Shown piece after piece: positions 33,646 to 42,243 of a DNA stretch of 64,000 bases. Origin of the DNA: Bradyrhizobium sp. CCBAU 53340 (GTDB taxonomy: Bacteria > Pseudomonadota > Alphaproteobacteria > Rhizobiales > Xanthobacteraceae). The stretch covers positions 2,728,001 through 2,792,000 of the forward strand of contig NZ_CP030055.1 of NCBI RefSeq assembly GCF_015291645.1, given 5' to 3'. The notes beneath the pieces were generated by a model. It saw only the letters and a program-made list of their open reading frames with translations. It did no database searches and was not told where the DNA came from. Within the stretch, counting starts at the first letter, position 1; each line of letters starts with the position of its first letter. The translations under genes and the position numbers were made by a program.

Positions 33646-34176
33646 ATGTTCAGGAATTGGCGGATCGGCTCGGTCAACGGCGCATTGCTGGCGGCCTATT
33701 TCATCCCGGCCTGGACGCTGGTCGCTTTCAACATCTTCGTGGCACCGGTACACGGACTTTATGAGCGGCCGAGCGTTGCGGTGGCGCTGTTCCTCAGCGA
33801 TCAACTCCAGATGTCCGGTATGAGCACGGTGCGCGCGGCGTGGCTCTTGGCGCTGGGACGGCTGACCGTCGTGGCGTTCTTTGCAATCTATCTCGCGCTG
33901 CTCGCCATTCCGCGCACCCGCAAGAGTGGGGCCAGCGACGAGGCGCTCGGCATTGCGCTTTCGATCGGCAGCCTGATCTCGTTCGCCAGCATGGTGATGG
34001 CCTCGAAGGTCGCCGAGATGGCCGCGCTTCGGCTGCACGCCACCGAGTTGCTGCTGCTGCTCGGCGCCGCGATCGTGCTGGTGATCGAGCGGCCGGCGGC
34101 TGCGCCGAAGTCCGTCGAGATCGCCGACACCGTGCCGCTAGGCCTTGATAAGGCCGAGCTCCTGCACAATCGCTGA
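33646..34176 (+). CDS. Four-helix membrane protein of unknown family
   Basis: The 176-residue protein has hydrophobic helices at about 10-32, 68-88, 103-122 and 128-147. It starts MFRNWRIGSVNGALLAAYFI and has a short polar tail. No catalytic motif is visible and I do not recognise the family. The last 39 bases overlap the 3' end of pcaC on the other strand. The ATG at 33646 lacks an obvious ribosome-binding site beyond GCGGGTAGCGG. It is alone on this strand. Confidence 0.6.
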   Translation: MFRNWRIGSVNGALLAAYFIPAWTLVAFNIFVAPVHGLYERPSVAVALFLSDQLQMSGMSTVRAAWLLALGRLTVVAFFAIYLALLAIPRTRKSGASDEALGIALSIGSLISFASMVMASKVAEMAALRLHATELLLLLGAAIVLVIERPAAAPKSVEIADTVPLGLDKAELLHNR

Positions 34177-34530
34177 GGCTTCCTTGACGGCGTGGTTCGC
34201 CGCCGGGACGCCGCAATAGATCGCCTGCTGCAACAGGATTTCCTTGATGTCGTCGGGGGTGAAGCCGCCCTCGGCCAGCGCTGCGCGCACGTGCAGGCGG
34301 AATTCGTCCCATTGTCCGAGCGCGACCATGGTGCCGATGACAAGCACGCGGCGCGTGCGTTCGTCGAAATGCGGCCGCGTCCAGATCTCGCCCCAGGCGT
34401 AGCGGGTGATCATGTCCTGGAAGTCGGTATTGAAGGCGTTGCGGTTTGCAATCGACTTGTCGACCCATGCATTGCCTAGCACCTTGCGGCGTACGGTCAT
34501 GCCGGCATCGCGGCGCGTCTGGTCGTCCAT
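34138..34530 (-). CDS. pcaC: 4-Carboxymuconolactone decarboxylase
   Basis: The 130-residue all-helical enzyme decarboxylates 4-carboxymuconolactone to 3-oxoadipate enol-lactone in the protocatechuate branch of the beta-ketoadipate pathway. It has the usual WVDKSIANRNAFNTDFQDMI and RYAWGEIWTRP segments, GQWDEFRLHVRAALAEGG and the C-terminal LLQQAIYCGVPAANHAVKEA with the active-site cysteine and histidine region. The ATG at 34530 is chosen; the open frame upstream is part of a repeat. It is the third gene of pcaB-pcaD-pcaC and shares 39 bases with the convergent gene. Confidence 0.93.
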   Translation of the reverse strand: MDDQTRRDAGMTVRRKVLGNAWVDKSIANRNAFNTDFQDMITRYAWGEIWTRPHFDERTRRVLVIGTMVALGQWDEFRLHVRAALAEGGFTPDDIKEILLQQAIYCGVPAANHAVKEASAIVQELGLIKA

Positions 34531-34545
34531 TCTATCCTCCTCTCC

Positions 34546-34630
34546 GTCATTGCGAGCGCAGCGAAGCAATCCAGGGATGGGTCGACGGAGACAGTCTGGA
34601 TTGCTTCGTCGCTTCGCTCCTGGCAATGAC
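34546..34630. repeat. Palindromic repeat, family A
   Basis: The same arms as 4441-4519 (GTCATTGCGAGCGCAGCGAA... and ...GGCAATGAC), here between pcaD and pcaC. The right arm carries a small insertion (TCGTCGCTTCGCTCC). It interrupts the pca operon without separating strand or order. Confidence 0.85.
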
Positions 34631-34638
34631 GGTTGTTG

Positions 34639-35421
34639 CTAGCGCTGCGTCAAAAATCCCACCACCGCGTCGGTGAACGCGTGCGGCTGCTCGACATTGG
34701 AAATGTGGGCGGCGTCGATGATGGTCATGCTGGCGCCGGGAATGTTGGAGCGGATCAATTCGCCCGCCGAGATCGGGGTTGCCTGGTCGTGGCGGCCGGC
34801 GATCACCAGCGTCGGGCTCTTGATCTTGGGCAGCAGTGCCCGCTGGTCCAGCGTCGACAGCGCCTCGCAGCAGGCCAAATAGCCCTCGACCGGGGTCGCG
34901 AGCAGCATCGATTTCATCCTGGCGGTGATCTCGGGCTCGCGCTCGCGAAAATCCTGCGTCAGCCAGCCCGCGATCACGCCGTCGGCGACCGCCGCGATGC
35001 CGCCCTTCTTCACCGCCTCGATGCGCTCCAGCCATTTGGTCGGCTCGGCGTAGTAGCAGGAGGTGTTGGCGAGGATGAGCTTGCCAAATCTTTCAGGCGC
35101 ATTGGCGCCCAGCCATTGCCCGACCATGCCGCCCATCGACAGGCCGCACCAATGCACCTTCTCGATGTTGAGATCGTCGAGGATCGCCAGCACGTCGCGG
35201 CCGAAGCGCTCCATCGTATAGGGGGCGGGCGGGACGTTGGACTTACCGTGGCCGCGGCGGTCGTAGCGGATAACGCGGAATACCTGCGTCAGGGCCTTCA
35301 TCTGCGGCTCCCACATCTGCAGCGTGCAGCCGAGCGAGTTGGAGAGCATCAGGGTCGGCCCGCCGTCGCGACCCTCGACGGAGACGTTGATCAGGCAACC
35401 GTCGGCATCGATCATGGGCAT
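34639..35421 (-). CDS. pcaD: 3-Oxoadipate enol-lactonase
   Basis: The 260-residue alpha/beta hydrolase opens the enol-lactone to 3-oxoadipate. The triad is visible: Ser95 in WCGLSMGGMVGQW, Asp in VIAGRHDQATP (about 209) and His in DAAHISNVEQP (about 239). The oxyanion-hole segment LMLSNSLGCTLQMWEPQM is typical of PcaD. The ATG at 35421 gives MPMIDADGCLINV. It lies 14 bp after pcaB. Confidence 0.94.
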   Translation of the reverse strand: MPMIDADGCLINVSVEGRDGGPTLMLSNSLGCTLQMWEPQMKALTQVFRVIRYDRRGHGKSNVPPAPYTMERFGRDVLAILDDLNIEKVHWCGLSMGGMVGQWLGANAPERFGKLILANTSCYYAEPTKWLERIEAVKKGGIAAVADGVIAGWLTQDFREREPEITARMKSMLLATPVEGYLACCEALSTLDQRALLPKIKSPTLVIAGRHDQATPISAGELIRSNIPGASMTIIDAAHISNVEQPHAFTDAVVGFLTQR

Positions 35422-35435
35422 TGCGGCGTCTCCGT

Positions 35436-36797
35436 TTAGCTCTGTTCGCGGTCGAGGTTGTCGAGCAGGCGATCGATCAAGGCTTGTGACGCACCTTGAT
35501 AGGCCATCGGCTCGAACAATGCCGCAATTTTCTCTGGCGTCAGATGCGCGGTCACCTGCGAATCGGCGGCGAGAATTTCGCGCAGATGCTTCTTCTCGGC
35601 GACCGCGCGCTTGCTCGCGCCTTCGATGAGATGATGCGCCTCGCTCTTGCCGATCTTGTCGGCCAGCGCAAAGGTGACGGCTTCCGCCATGATCAGCCCA
35701 TGCGTTGCATCGAGATTGCTGCGCATGCGCGCGGCGTCGACGTCCAGCCCTTCGGCGATGTCGACGATGGCGGCAAGCGCGCCTGACGTGACCAGCATCA
35801 ATTGCGGCAATGTCGGCCATTCCGCATGCCAGGGGCCGGCGCTGCGCTCATGGTCCTGCACCTGGGCCGCAAGAATCGTCGCGACAAGCTGCGGGGCCAT
35901 GGTCGCGCAGCCAAGGGCGCTTGCGGCCGCGACTGGGTTACGCTTGTGCGGCATGGTCGAGGAGCCGCCGCGGCCTTCGCCGGCAGGCTCGAACGCTTCG
36001 CCGACATCGGTCTGCATCATCAGCGAGACGTCGCGCGCGATCTTGCCGCAACTTCCGGCAAGAATCGCAAAGCTCGAAGCGGCTTCCGCGATGCGGTCGC
36101 GATGGGTGTGCCAGGGCGCTTCGGGCAGTGGCAGGTTCAGCTCCTGGGCAAGCCGTTCGGCGACCGCGAGCCCCTTGTCGCCGAGAGCTGCGAGCGTACC
36201 GGCGGCGCCGCCGAATTGCAGGGCGAGGCCCTCGCGGCGAAGCCGGCGCAGGCGGCAGCGGGCCCGGGCGAGGCTGGAGGCATATTCGGCGGCCTTGAGC
36301 CCGAACGGCATCGGCAGCGCATGCTGGAGCCAGGTTCGCGCCACCATCGCGGTGTTGCGATGGGCGCGGGCGAGCGCGGCAAAGCCCTTGATGGCGCGGT
36401 TGAGGTCGGCGTCAAGCGCATCGATGGCCGCGCGCAAGCCGAGCATGGTTGCGGTGTCGATCACGTCCTGGCTGGTCGCGCCCCAATGCACGTAGCGCGC
36501 GGCCTCGCTGTCGGCCTTGCCGACATTGGCGGTCAGCATCTTGACCAGCGGGATCGCAAGATTACCCGACCGGGTCGCGGCCTCGGCCAAGGCCGTCATG
36601 TCGAAGGTCTCGGCCTTGCAGGCCGCTTCGATCGGTCCCGCCGCGGATGCGGGAATCACGCCTGTGGCAGCCTCGGCCCGAGCCAAGGTTGCCTCGAAAT
36701 CGAGCATGTTCTGCAGCGTGGTCCGGTCGTCGCAGACGGTGCGCATGGCTGTGCTCGACAGCATCGGCGCAAGCAGGGGGGAGAGGGCTGTGCTCAT
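35436..36797 (-). CDS. pcaB: 3-Carboxy-cis,cis-muconate cycloisomerase
   Basis: A 453-residue member of the fumarase/argininosuccinate-lyase superfamily that lactonises carboxymuconate. The mobile-loop signature GSSTMPHKRNPVAAASALGC lies near residue 280; HWGATSQDVIDT and TRTWLQHALPMPFG-type regions also match PcaB. It is the first gene of pcaB-D-C; protocatechuate 3,4-dioxygenase (pcaGH), the step before it, is not in the window. A 170-bp gap separates it from the divergent coxG-like gene. Confidence 0.93.
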   Translation of the reverse strand: MSTALSPLLAPMLSSTAMRTVCDDRTTLQNMLDFEATLARAEAATGVIPASAAGPIEAACKAETFDMTALAEAATRSGNLAIPLVKMLTANVGKADSEAARYVHWGATSQDVIDTATMLGLRAAIDALDADLNRAIKGFAALARAHRNTAMVARTWLQHALPMPFGLKAAEYASSLARARCRLRRLRREGLALQFGGAAGTLAALGDKGLAVAERLAQELNLPLPEAPWHTHRDRIAEAASSFAILAGSCGKIARDVSLMMQTDVGEAFEPAGEGRGGSSTMPHKRNPVAAASALGCATMAPQLVATILAAQVQDHERSAGPWHAEWPTLPQLMLVTSGALAAIVDIAEGLDVDAARMRSNLDATHGLIMAEAVTFALADKIGKSEAHHLIEGASKRAVAEKKHLREILAADSQVTAHLTPEKIAALFEPMAYQGASQALIDRLLDNLDREQS

Positions 36798-36969
36798 GTT
36801 GCGCGGGACCTAATCACCATGATCTGGCTCTGCCAATCCCTGACGATCAGCACAAGGCTTTTTGCAGGTGCGAATATGCATTGCATGTGACCGGGGGCTG
36901 CCCTTTCCTTTGCGGCCGTCGTGCGTTACTTGAGCAATATTGTTCTGATGCAATCCCGGGAGGCGCGCC

Positions 36970-37416
36970 ATGGCCATGACAATGAACGGCGAAGTCCAGC
37001 TAGCGGCGCCGCGCGAGGCCGTGTGGGACAAGCTCAACGACCCCGCGGTGCTGAAGGCCTGCATTCCCGGCTGCGAAGAGCTGGAGAAGACCGACGACGG
37101 CGGCTTTCGCGCGACGGCAAAAATGAAGGTCGGACCGGTCTCGGCGCGCTTCAAGGGCAAGGTGATGCTCTCAGATCTCGATCCGCCGAACGGCTACAAG
37201 ATCTCTGGTGAAGGCGAGGGCGGCGTGGCCGGGTTTGCCAAGGGCGGGGCAACCGTGAAGCTTGCCGAGAAGGATGGCGGCACGCTCCTCTCCTATGATG
37301 TCGAGGCGCAGATCGGCGGCAAGTTGGCGCAGCTCGGGCAGCGCCTGATCAACGGTGCCGCCAAGAAGCTGGCCGACGAGTTTTTCGCGAATTTCGCCAA
37401 GGCGGTACAGGGCTGA
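36970..37416 (+). CDS. CoxG-like SRPBCC protein (CO dehydrogenase subunit G family)
   Basis: The 148-residue product belongs to the SRPBCC/CoxG family: MAMTMNGEVQLAAPREAVWD, KLNDPAVLKACIPGCEEL and GPVSARFKGKVMLSDLDPP are its hallmarks. In Oligotropha-type cox clusters CoxG anchors or helps assemble CO dehydrogenase at the membrane, but the C-terminal hydrophobic anchor of long CoxG forms is missing here. The ATG at 36970 follows GGGAGG. It is the first gene of the plus-strand cox-like block. Confidence 0.88.
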   Translation: MAMTMNGEVQLAAPREAVWDKLNDPAVLKACIPGCEELEKTDDGGFRATAKMKVGPVSARFKGKVMLSDLDPPNGYKISGEGEGGVAGFAKGGATVKLAEKDGGTLLSYDVEAQIGGKLAQLGQRLINGAAKKLADEFFANFAKAVQG

Positions 37417-37449
37417 GGCTCTGGCTTTTCGTCATGGCGCCTTGCGCTT

Positions 37450-37465
37450 GGGGCAATGTTGCCCC
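37450..37465. other. Short perfect hairpin between coxG-like and small-subunit genes
   Basis: GGGGCAA and TTGCCCC are separated by two bases. It has no T tract; it might dampen read-through or be an operator. Alternatively it may be chance in GC-rich DNA. Confidence 0.3.
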
Positions 37466-37554
37466 CGGCCATAATGGCCCATATGATGGGTTGGAATAAT
37501 TATAAGAAAGAACCGCTTCGACGGGACCCGTCGGGGCGCTGACAGAGAGTGCTT

Positions 37555-38040
<486 letters not shown>

Positions 38041-38070
38041 CCGCGCGCGCATCCCGATCAGGACACCCCC

Positions 38071-38877
38071 ATGTACGAATTCAAATACCATCGCCCCGGG
38101 ACCGTCCGGCAGGCCGCCAATCTCCTGGTGAAGAACGAAGACGCCAAGGTGATCGCCGGCGGTCACACGCTGATTCCGGTCATGAAGCAGCGGCTCGCGA
38201 GCCCGCCGCATCTGGTCGATCTCTCCCATATCGAGGGGCTGAACACGATCGAGATGAAGGGCCGTTCGCTGGTGATCGGCGCTACCGCCAAGCACGCGGA
38301 AGTCGCGACCTCGGCCATCGTCGGTGAGGCCATTCCGGCGCTCGCCAATCTTGCCAGCCAGATCGGCGATCCCGCGGTGCGCCACAAGGGCACGATCGGC
38401 GGCTCGCTCGCCAACAACGATCCGACCGCTGACTATCCGGCCGCCGTTCTCGCGCTCGGCGCGACCATCGTCACCAACAAGCGCCGCCTCAAGGCCGAGG
38501 AGTTTTTCCAGGGCCTGTTCTCGACCGCGCTGGAAGCCGACGAGATCATCACCAAGGTGATGTTCCCGCTGCCGAAGAAGGCCGCCTATATCAAATTCCG
38601 CAACCAGGCCTCGCGTTACGCGTTGGTCGGCGTGTTCGTGGCACGGCGTCCGTCGGATGTGCGCGTCGCGGTCACCGGTGCCGGCTCGAACGGCGTGTTC
38701 CGCGTCGAGGCATTCGAGGAAGCGCTGAAGAAGCGGTTCTCGTCCAAGGTGCTCGATGGCATCGACGTGCCCGCCGAAGGGCTGAACAGCGACATTCACG
38801 GCAGCGCCGAATACCGCGCGCATCTCATTGGCGTGCTGACGCGGCGCGCCCTCGACGCGGCCAACGCCAAGGAGTGA
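38071..38877 (+). CDS. coxM: Molybdenum hydroxylase FAD subunit (CoxM type)
   Basis: The 268-residue FAD-binding subunit carries the two family flavin motifs [15 protein letters not shown] (about 30-44) and [16 protein letters not shown] (about 108-123). The C-terminal CO dehydrogenase flavoprotein domain begins near 160. It begins [19 protein letters not shown], as CoxM proteins do. It normally sits in an (LMS)2 hexamer, taking electrons from the 2Fe-2S subunit. In this cluster the large (L) partner is absent. Confidence 0.92.
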   Translation: MYEFKYHRPGTVRQAANLLVKNEDAKVIAGGHTLIPVMKQRLASPPHLVDLSHIEGLNTIEMKGRSLVIGATAKHAEVATSAIVGEAIPALANLASQIGDPAVRHKGTIGGSLANNDPTADYPAAVLALGATIVTNKRRLKAEEFFQGLFSTALEADEIITKVMFPLPKKAAYIKFRNQASRYALVGVFVARRPSDVRVAVTGAGSNGVFRVEAFEEALKKRFSSKVLDGIDVPAEGLNSDIHGSAEYRAHLIGVLTRRALDAANAKE

Positions 38878-38937
38878 GGTGTCTTCACTCCTCGGCCAAA
38901 CTTGCCCTGGTGAGGGCGCAAAAGAGACTGGCTATTC

Positions 38938-39846
38938 ATGACTTCAGCGACCCTGCCGGCATCGGTCGATGCGATGCTCGAACTCTTGACCTCGCGCGGC
39001 TATCTCGCCGAGCGGTCGCTGGCGACGGTGACGTATCTTTCGTTGCGCATGGGCCGGCCGCTGTTTCTCGAAGGCGAGGCTGGTGTCGGCAAGACCGAGA
39101 TCGCGAAGGTGCTCTCGGCCGCGCTGGGGCGGAAGCTGATCCGCCTGCAGTGCTACGAGGGTCTCGACGTCTCCTCGGCGGTCTATGAGTGGAACAGCGC
39201 CGCGCAGATGATCGCGATCCGGATGGCGGAAGCCGCCGGCGACACCGATCGCGAGCAGCTCTCGAGCGATATTTTCGCCGACCGCTACATGATCAAGCGG
39301 CCACTGCTGCAGGCGCTGGAGCCTGATGTCGCAGGGCCTCCGGTGCTGCTGATCGACGAGCTTGACCGCGCCGACGAGGCGTTCGAGGCTTACCTGCTCG
39401 AAATCCTCAGCGACTTCCAGGTGACGATTCCCGAATTCGGCACCGTGAAAGCGCCGCACCCGCCGATCGTCATCATCACCTCCAACCGTACCCGTGAGAT
39501 CCACGATGCGCTGAAGCGGCGCTGTCTGTATCACTGGGTCGACTATCCCGCCGCCGAGCGCGAGCTTGCCATCGTCAAGACGCGCGTGCCCGGCATCTCG
39601 GCAAAGCTGTCGCAGCAGGTCGTGCACTTCGTGCAGGCGCTGCGCAACCAGGATTTCTACAAGTCGCCTGGTGTCGCCGAGACCATCGATTGGGCCACCG
39701 CCTTGTCCGAGCTCGATGCCCGCTCGCTGACCCCGCAAGTGGTCGGCGACACGCTGGGCGCGCTGCTCAAATACCAGGACGACATCACGCGGATGCAGGG
39801 CGACACTCTGCAGAAGGTGCTGAAGGAAGCGACGAGCGAGAATTAA
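38938..39846 (+). CDS. coxD: MoxR-type AAA ATPase (CoxD type)
   Basis: A 302-residue AAA+ ATPase of the MoxR branch. It has Walker A FLEGEAGVGKTEIAKVL (about 40-55), Walker B VLLIDELDRADEAFE (about 138), sensor IITSNRTREI and the arginine-finger region RRCLYHWVDYP. CoxD helps insert the sulfur and copper that complete the [CuSMoO2] site of CO dehydrogenase and acts with a VWA protein (CoxE). Here coxE follows after a family B repeat. In MoxR/VWA pairs without CO dehydrogenase, it activates other metalloenzymes. Confidence 0.92.
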   Translation: MTSATLPASVDAMLELLTSRGYLAERSLATVTYLSLRMGRPLFLEGEAGVGKTEIAKVLSAALGRKLIRLQCYEGLDVSSAVYEWNSAAQMIAIRMAEAAGDTDREQLSSDIFADRYMIKRPLLQALEPDVAGPPVLLIDELDRADEAFEAYLLEILSDFQVTIPEFGTVKAPHPPIVIITSNRTREIHDALKRRCLYHWVDYPAAERELAIVKTRVPGISAKLSQQVVHFVQALRNQDFYKSPGVAETIDWATALSELDARSLTPQVVGDTLGALLKYQDDITRMQGDTLQKVLKEATSEN

Positions 39847-39868
39847 GCTCGCGCGTCACAACGAATTT

Positions 39869-39984
39869 GTCATTCCGGGGCGCGCGTAGCGCGAGCTAGG
39901 GTGCGCAATTGCGCACCTGAGAATCCATACTCCCGATCGTGGTTATGGATTCCGGGCTCGCGCCAAGGGGTGCCCCGGAATGAC
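39869..39984. repeat. Palindromic repeat, family B
   Basis: GTCATTCCGGGGCGCGCG at the left and GGTGCCCCGGAATGAC at the right. Inside, GTGCGCAATTGCGCAC is a perfect palindrome of its own (39900-39915). It sits between the coxD-like and coxE-like genes. Confidence 0.8.
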
Positions 39985-40002
39985 GGCTGAGAGTGCTGAA
40001 CC

Positions 40003-41205
40003 ATGGCCATCAACCACCTCGCGCCGGAGCAAACCGAGCAATTCGCCGACAACATTGTCGGTTTCGCCCGTGCGCTGCGCTCCGCCGGCATGCCGGTCGG
40101 CCCTGGCGCGGTGATCGACGCCATGAGCGCGCTGCAGGTGATCGAGATCGGCAATCGTCCCGACGTCTTCACAACGCTGGAGGCGATCTTCGTCAAGCGC
40201 CATGAGCATGCGCTGATCTTCAAGCAGGCTTTCAACCTGTTCTTCCGTGCCTCGGAGGAATGGAAGCACATGCTGGATTCGGTGCCGCTGCCGGAGCAGG
40301 CCAAGAAGAAGCCGCAAGCCGGCTCGCGCCGCGTGCAGGAGGCAATGTCGCAGCCGCGGATGACGGAGACGCAGCAGCACCGGGAGCAGGATCTGCGCCT
40401 GTCGGTCTCCGACAAGGAGATCCTTCAGAAGAAGGATTTTGCGCAGATGAGCGCCGCCGAGATCACGGAAGCGCTGCGTGCCATCGAGACGATGCGGCTG
40501 CCGCAGGCGGAATTGCTGACGCGCCGCTACCTGCCCGATCCACGGGGCCTGCGGCTCGACATGCGCCGCACGCTCCGGGCATCCTTGCGCACCGGCGGCG
40601 ACATCATCGATATTCATCGCCTCGGGCGGATCGAGAAGCCGGCGCCGATCGTGGCTCTGCTCGACATCTCCGGCTCGATGAGCGAGTACACCCGCCTGTT
40701 CCTGCATTTCCTGCATGCCATCGGCGATGCGCGCAAGCGCGTCTCGGTGTTCCTGTTCGGCACCCGGCTCACCAATGTGACGCGTGCGCTGCGCCAGCGC
40801 GATCCCGACGAGGCGCTGGCGAGCTGCTCGGCCTCGGTCGAGGATTGGGCCGGCGGGACGCGGATCTCGGCTTCGCTGCACAACTTCAACAAATTGTGGG
40901 CGCGGCGCGTGCTGAGCCAGGGCGCCATTGTGCTGCTGATCTCGGACGGGCTGGAGCGGGAGGCGGATTCCAAGCTGGCCTTTGAGATGGACCGGCTGCA
41001 TCGCTCCTGCCGGCGGCTGATCTGGCTCAACCCGCTGCTGCGGTTCGGCGGCTTCGAGGCCAAGGCCCAGGGCATCAAATTGATGCTTCCGCACGTTGAC
41101 GAATTCCGCCCGGTACATAATTTGAGTTCGATCCAGGAGCTGATCACCACGCTTTCCCGGCCGCTGCCGCCGCATCACCGCAGCCTGATCCGCTCCGCAG
41201 CTTGA
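40003..41205 (+). CDS. coxE: VWA-domain protein (CoxE type)
   Basis: The 400-residue protein has a CoxE-type N-terminal region (about 1-200) and a von Willebrand A domain with a full MIDAS motif, LLDISGSMSEYT (about 224-235), then FLFGTRLTNVTRAL and VLLISDGLERE. CoxE partners with the MoxR ATPase CoxD in the maturation of CO dehydrogenase and related enzymes. It starts 18 bp after the repeat. The next gene, an XdhC N-terminal part, starts 10 bp on. Confidence 0.92.
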   Translation: MAINHLAPEQTEQFADNIVGFARALRSAGMPVGPGAVIDAMSALQVIEIGNRPDVFTTLEAIFVKRHEHALIFKQAFNLFFRASEEWKHMLDSVPLPEQAKKKPQAGSRRVQEAMSQPRMTETQQHREQDLRLSVSDKEILQKKDFAQMSAAEITEALRAIETMRLPQAELLTRRYLPDPRGLRLDMRRTLRASLRTGGDIIDIHRLGRIEKPAPIVALLDISGSMSEYTRLFLHFLHAIGDARKRVSVFLFGTRLTNVTRALRQRDPDEALASCSASVEDWAGGTRISASLHNFNKLWARRVLSQGAIVLLISDGLEREADSKLAFEMDRLHRSCRRLIWLNPLLRFGGFEAKAQGIKLMLPHVDEFRPVHNLSSIQELITTLSRPLPPHHRSLIRSAA

Positions 41206-41215
41206 GAGGCCCACC

Positions 41216-41539
41216 ATGCTCGATCGCGATGAGGATATCCTGAAGGCGGCGGAGGACTGGCAGAAGGCCGGCCGTGGCGTCGCGCTGGCAACCGTTGTGG
41301 AGACTTGGGGGTCGGCTCCGCGTCCGGCGGGCTCGAGCCTCGTCATCAATGACCAAGGCACGTTCCTGGGCTCGGTCTCCGGCGGCTGCGTCGAGGGCGC
41401 CGTGGTCACCGAAGCCATGGACGTGATCGAGAGCGGCAAGCCGAAGATGCTCGAGTTCGGCGTCGCTGACGAGACCGCCTGGAATGTCGGGCTGTCCTGC
41501 GGTGGTACCATCCGCGTCTTCGTCGAGAAGGTCGGCTGA
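41216..41539 (+). CDS. XdhC/CoxI family protein, N-terminal domain
   Basis: The 107-residue product is the XdhC_CoxI domain: GVALATVVETWGSAPRPAGS, GSVSGGCVEGAVVTEA and SCGGTIRVFVEKVG. XdhC proteins bind molybdenum cofactor, hand it to a sulfurase, and deliver it to xanthine-dehydrogenase-family enzymes. Usually the N- and C-terminal domains are one chain; here they are two genes two bases apart. The ATG at 41216 follows GAGAGG. Confidence 0.9.
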   Translation: MLDRDEDILKAAEDWQKAGRGVALATVVETWGSAPRPAGSSLVINDQGTFLGSVSGGCVEGAVVTEAMDVIESGKPKMLEFGVADETAWNVGLSCGGTIRVFVEKVG

Positions 41540-41541
41540 CC

Positions 41542-42243
41542 GTGAAACTCTCAATCCTGCACGAACTCAATGCCGAGCGCGCCGTGCGCCGGCCGGTGAT
41601 CTTGGTGACCGATACCGAGAGCGGCGAGCAGCGCCTGGTGAAGGTGGCTGATTTCGCCAAGGATCCGCTGCGCGCCGAGTTGGACAAGCAGCTTCGCATG
41701 GGCAAGAGCGCCAATGTCGAGGCTGGCGGCAAGAAGCTGTTCCTGAATGTCTACGCGCCGACGGCAAAGCTCGTCATCATCGGCGCGGTCCATATCAGCC
41801 AAGCGCTGGCGCCGCTGGCGCGCTCGCTCGGCTACGACGTCACCGTGGTCGATCCCCGCACGGCCTTCGCGAGCCCCGAGCGCTTCCCCGACATTCCGCT
41901 GATCGCGGAGTGGCCGGACACCGCGCTGCCGCCCCTCAATATCGATGCCTACACTGCTTTCGTCGCTGTGACGCACGATCCGAAGATCGACGATCCCGCG
42001 CTGCTGCACGCCTTCGAGCGCAACTGCTTCTATATCGGCGCGCTCGGCTCGCGGAAGACGCATGCCAAGCGCGGCGACCGGCTGCGGGCGCAGGGTGCGA
42101 AGGAAAGCGACATCGCGCGCATTCACGCGCCCATTGGCCTCGCAATCGGCGCGGTCTCGCCGGCCGAGATTGCGGTAGCGATCATGGCCGAGATCACCGC
42201 GGTGCTTCGGCTGCCACCCAAAGAAAAAGAAGAAGCGGCATGA
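41542..42243 (+). CDS. XdhC family protein, C-terminal Rossmann domain
   Basis: The 233-residue product supplies the XdhC_C Rossmann-like domain: LVIIGAVHISQALAPLARSL, VTVVDPRTAFASPERFP, FVAVTHDPKIDDPALLHA and FYIGALGSRKTHAKRGDRL. Its first 65 residues are the end of the XdhC_CoxI region. The start codon is GTG at 41542. Together with the preceding gene it rebuilds a full XdhC, a MoCo chaperone. It overlaps the next gene by four bases (ATGA). Confidence 0.9.
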   Translation: MKLSILHELNAERAVRRPVILVTDTESGEQRLVKVADFAKDPLRAELDKQLRMGKSANVEAGGKKLFLNVYAPTAKLVIIGAVHISQALAPLARSLGYDVTVVDPRTAFASPERFPDIPLIAEWPDTALPPLNIDAYTAFVAVTHDPKIDDPALLHAFERNCFYIGALGSRKTHAKRGDRLRAQGAKESDIARIHAPIGLAIGAVSPAEIAVAIMAEITAVLRLPPKEKEEAA

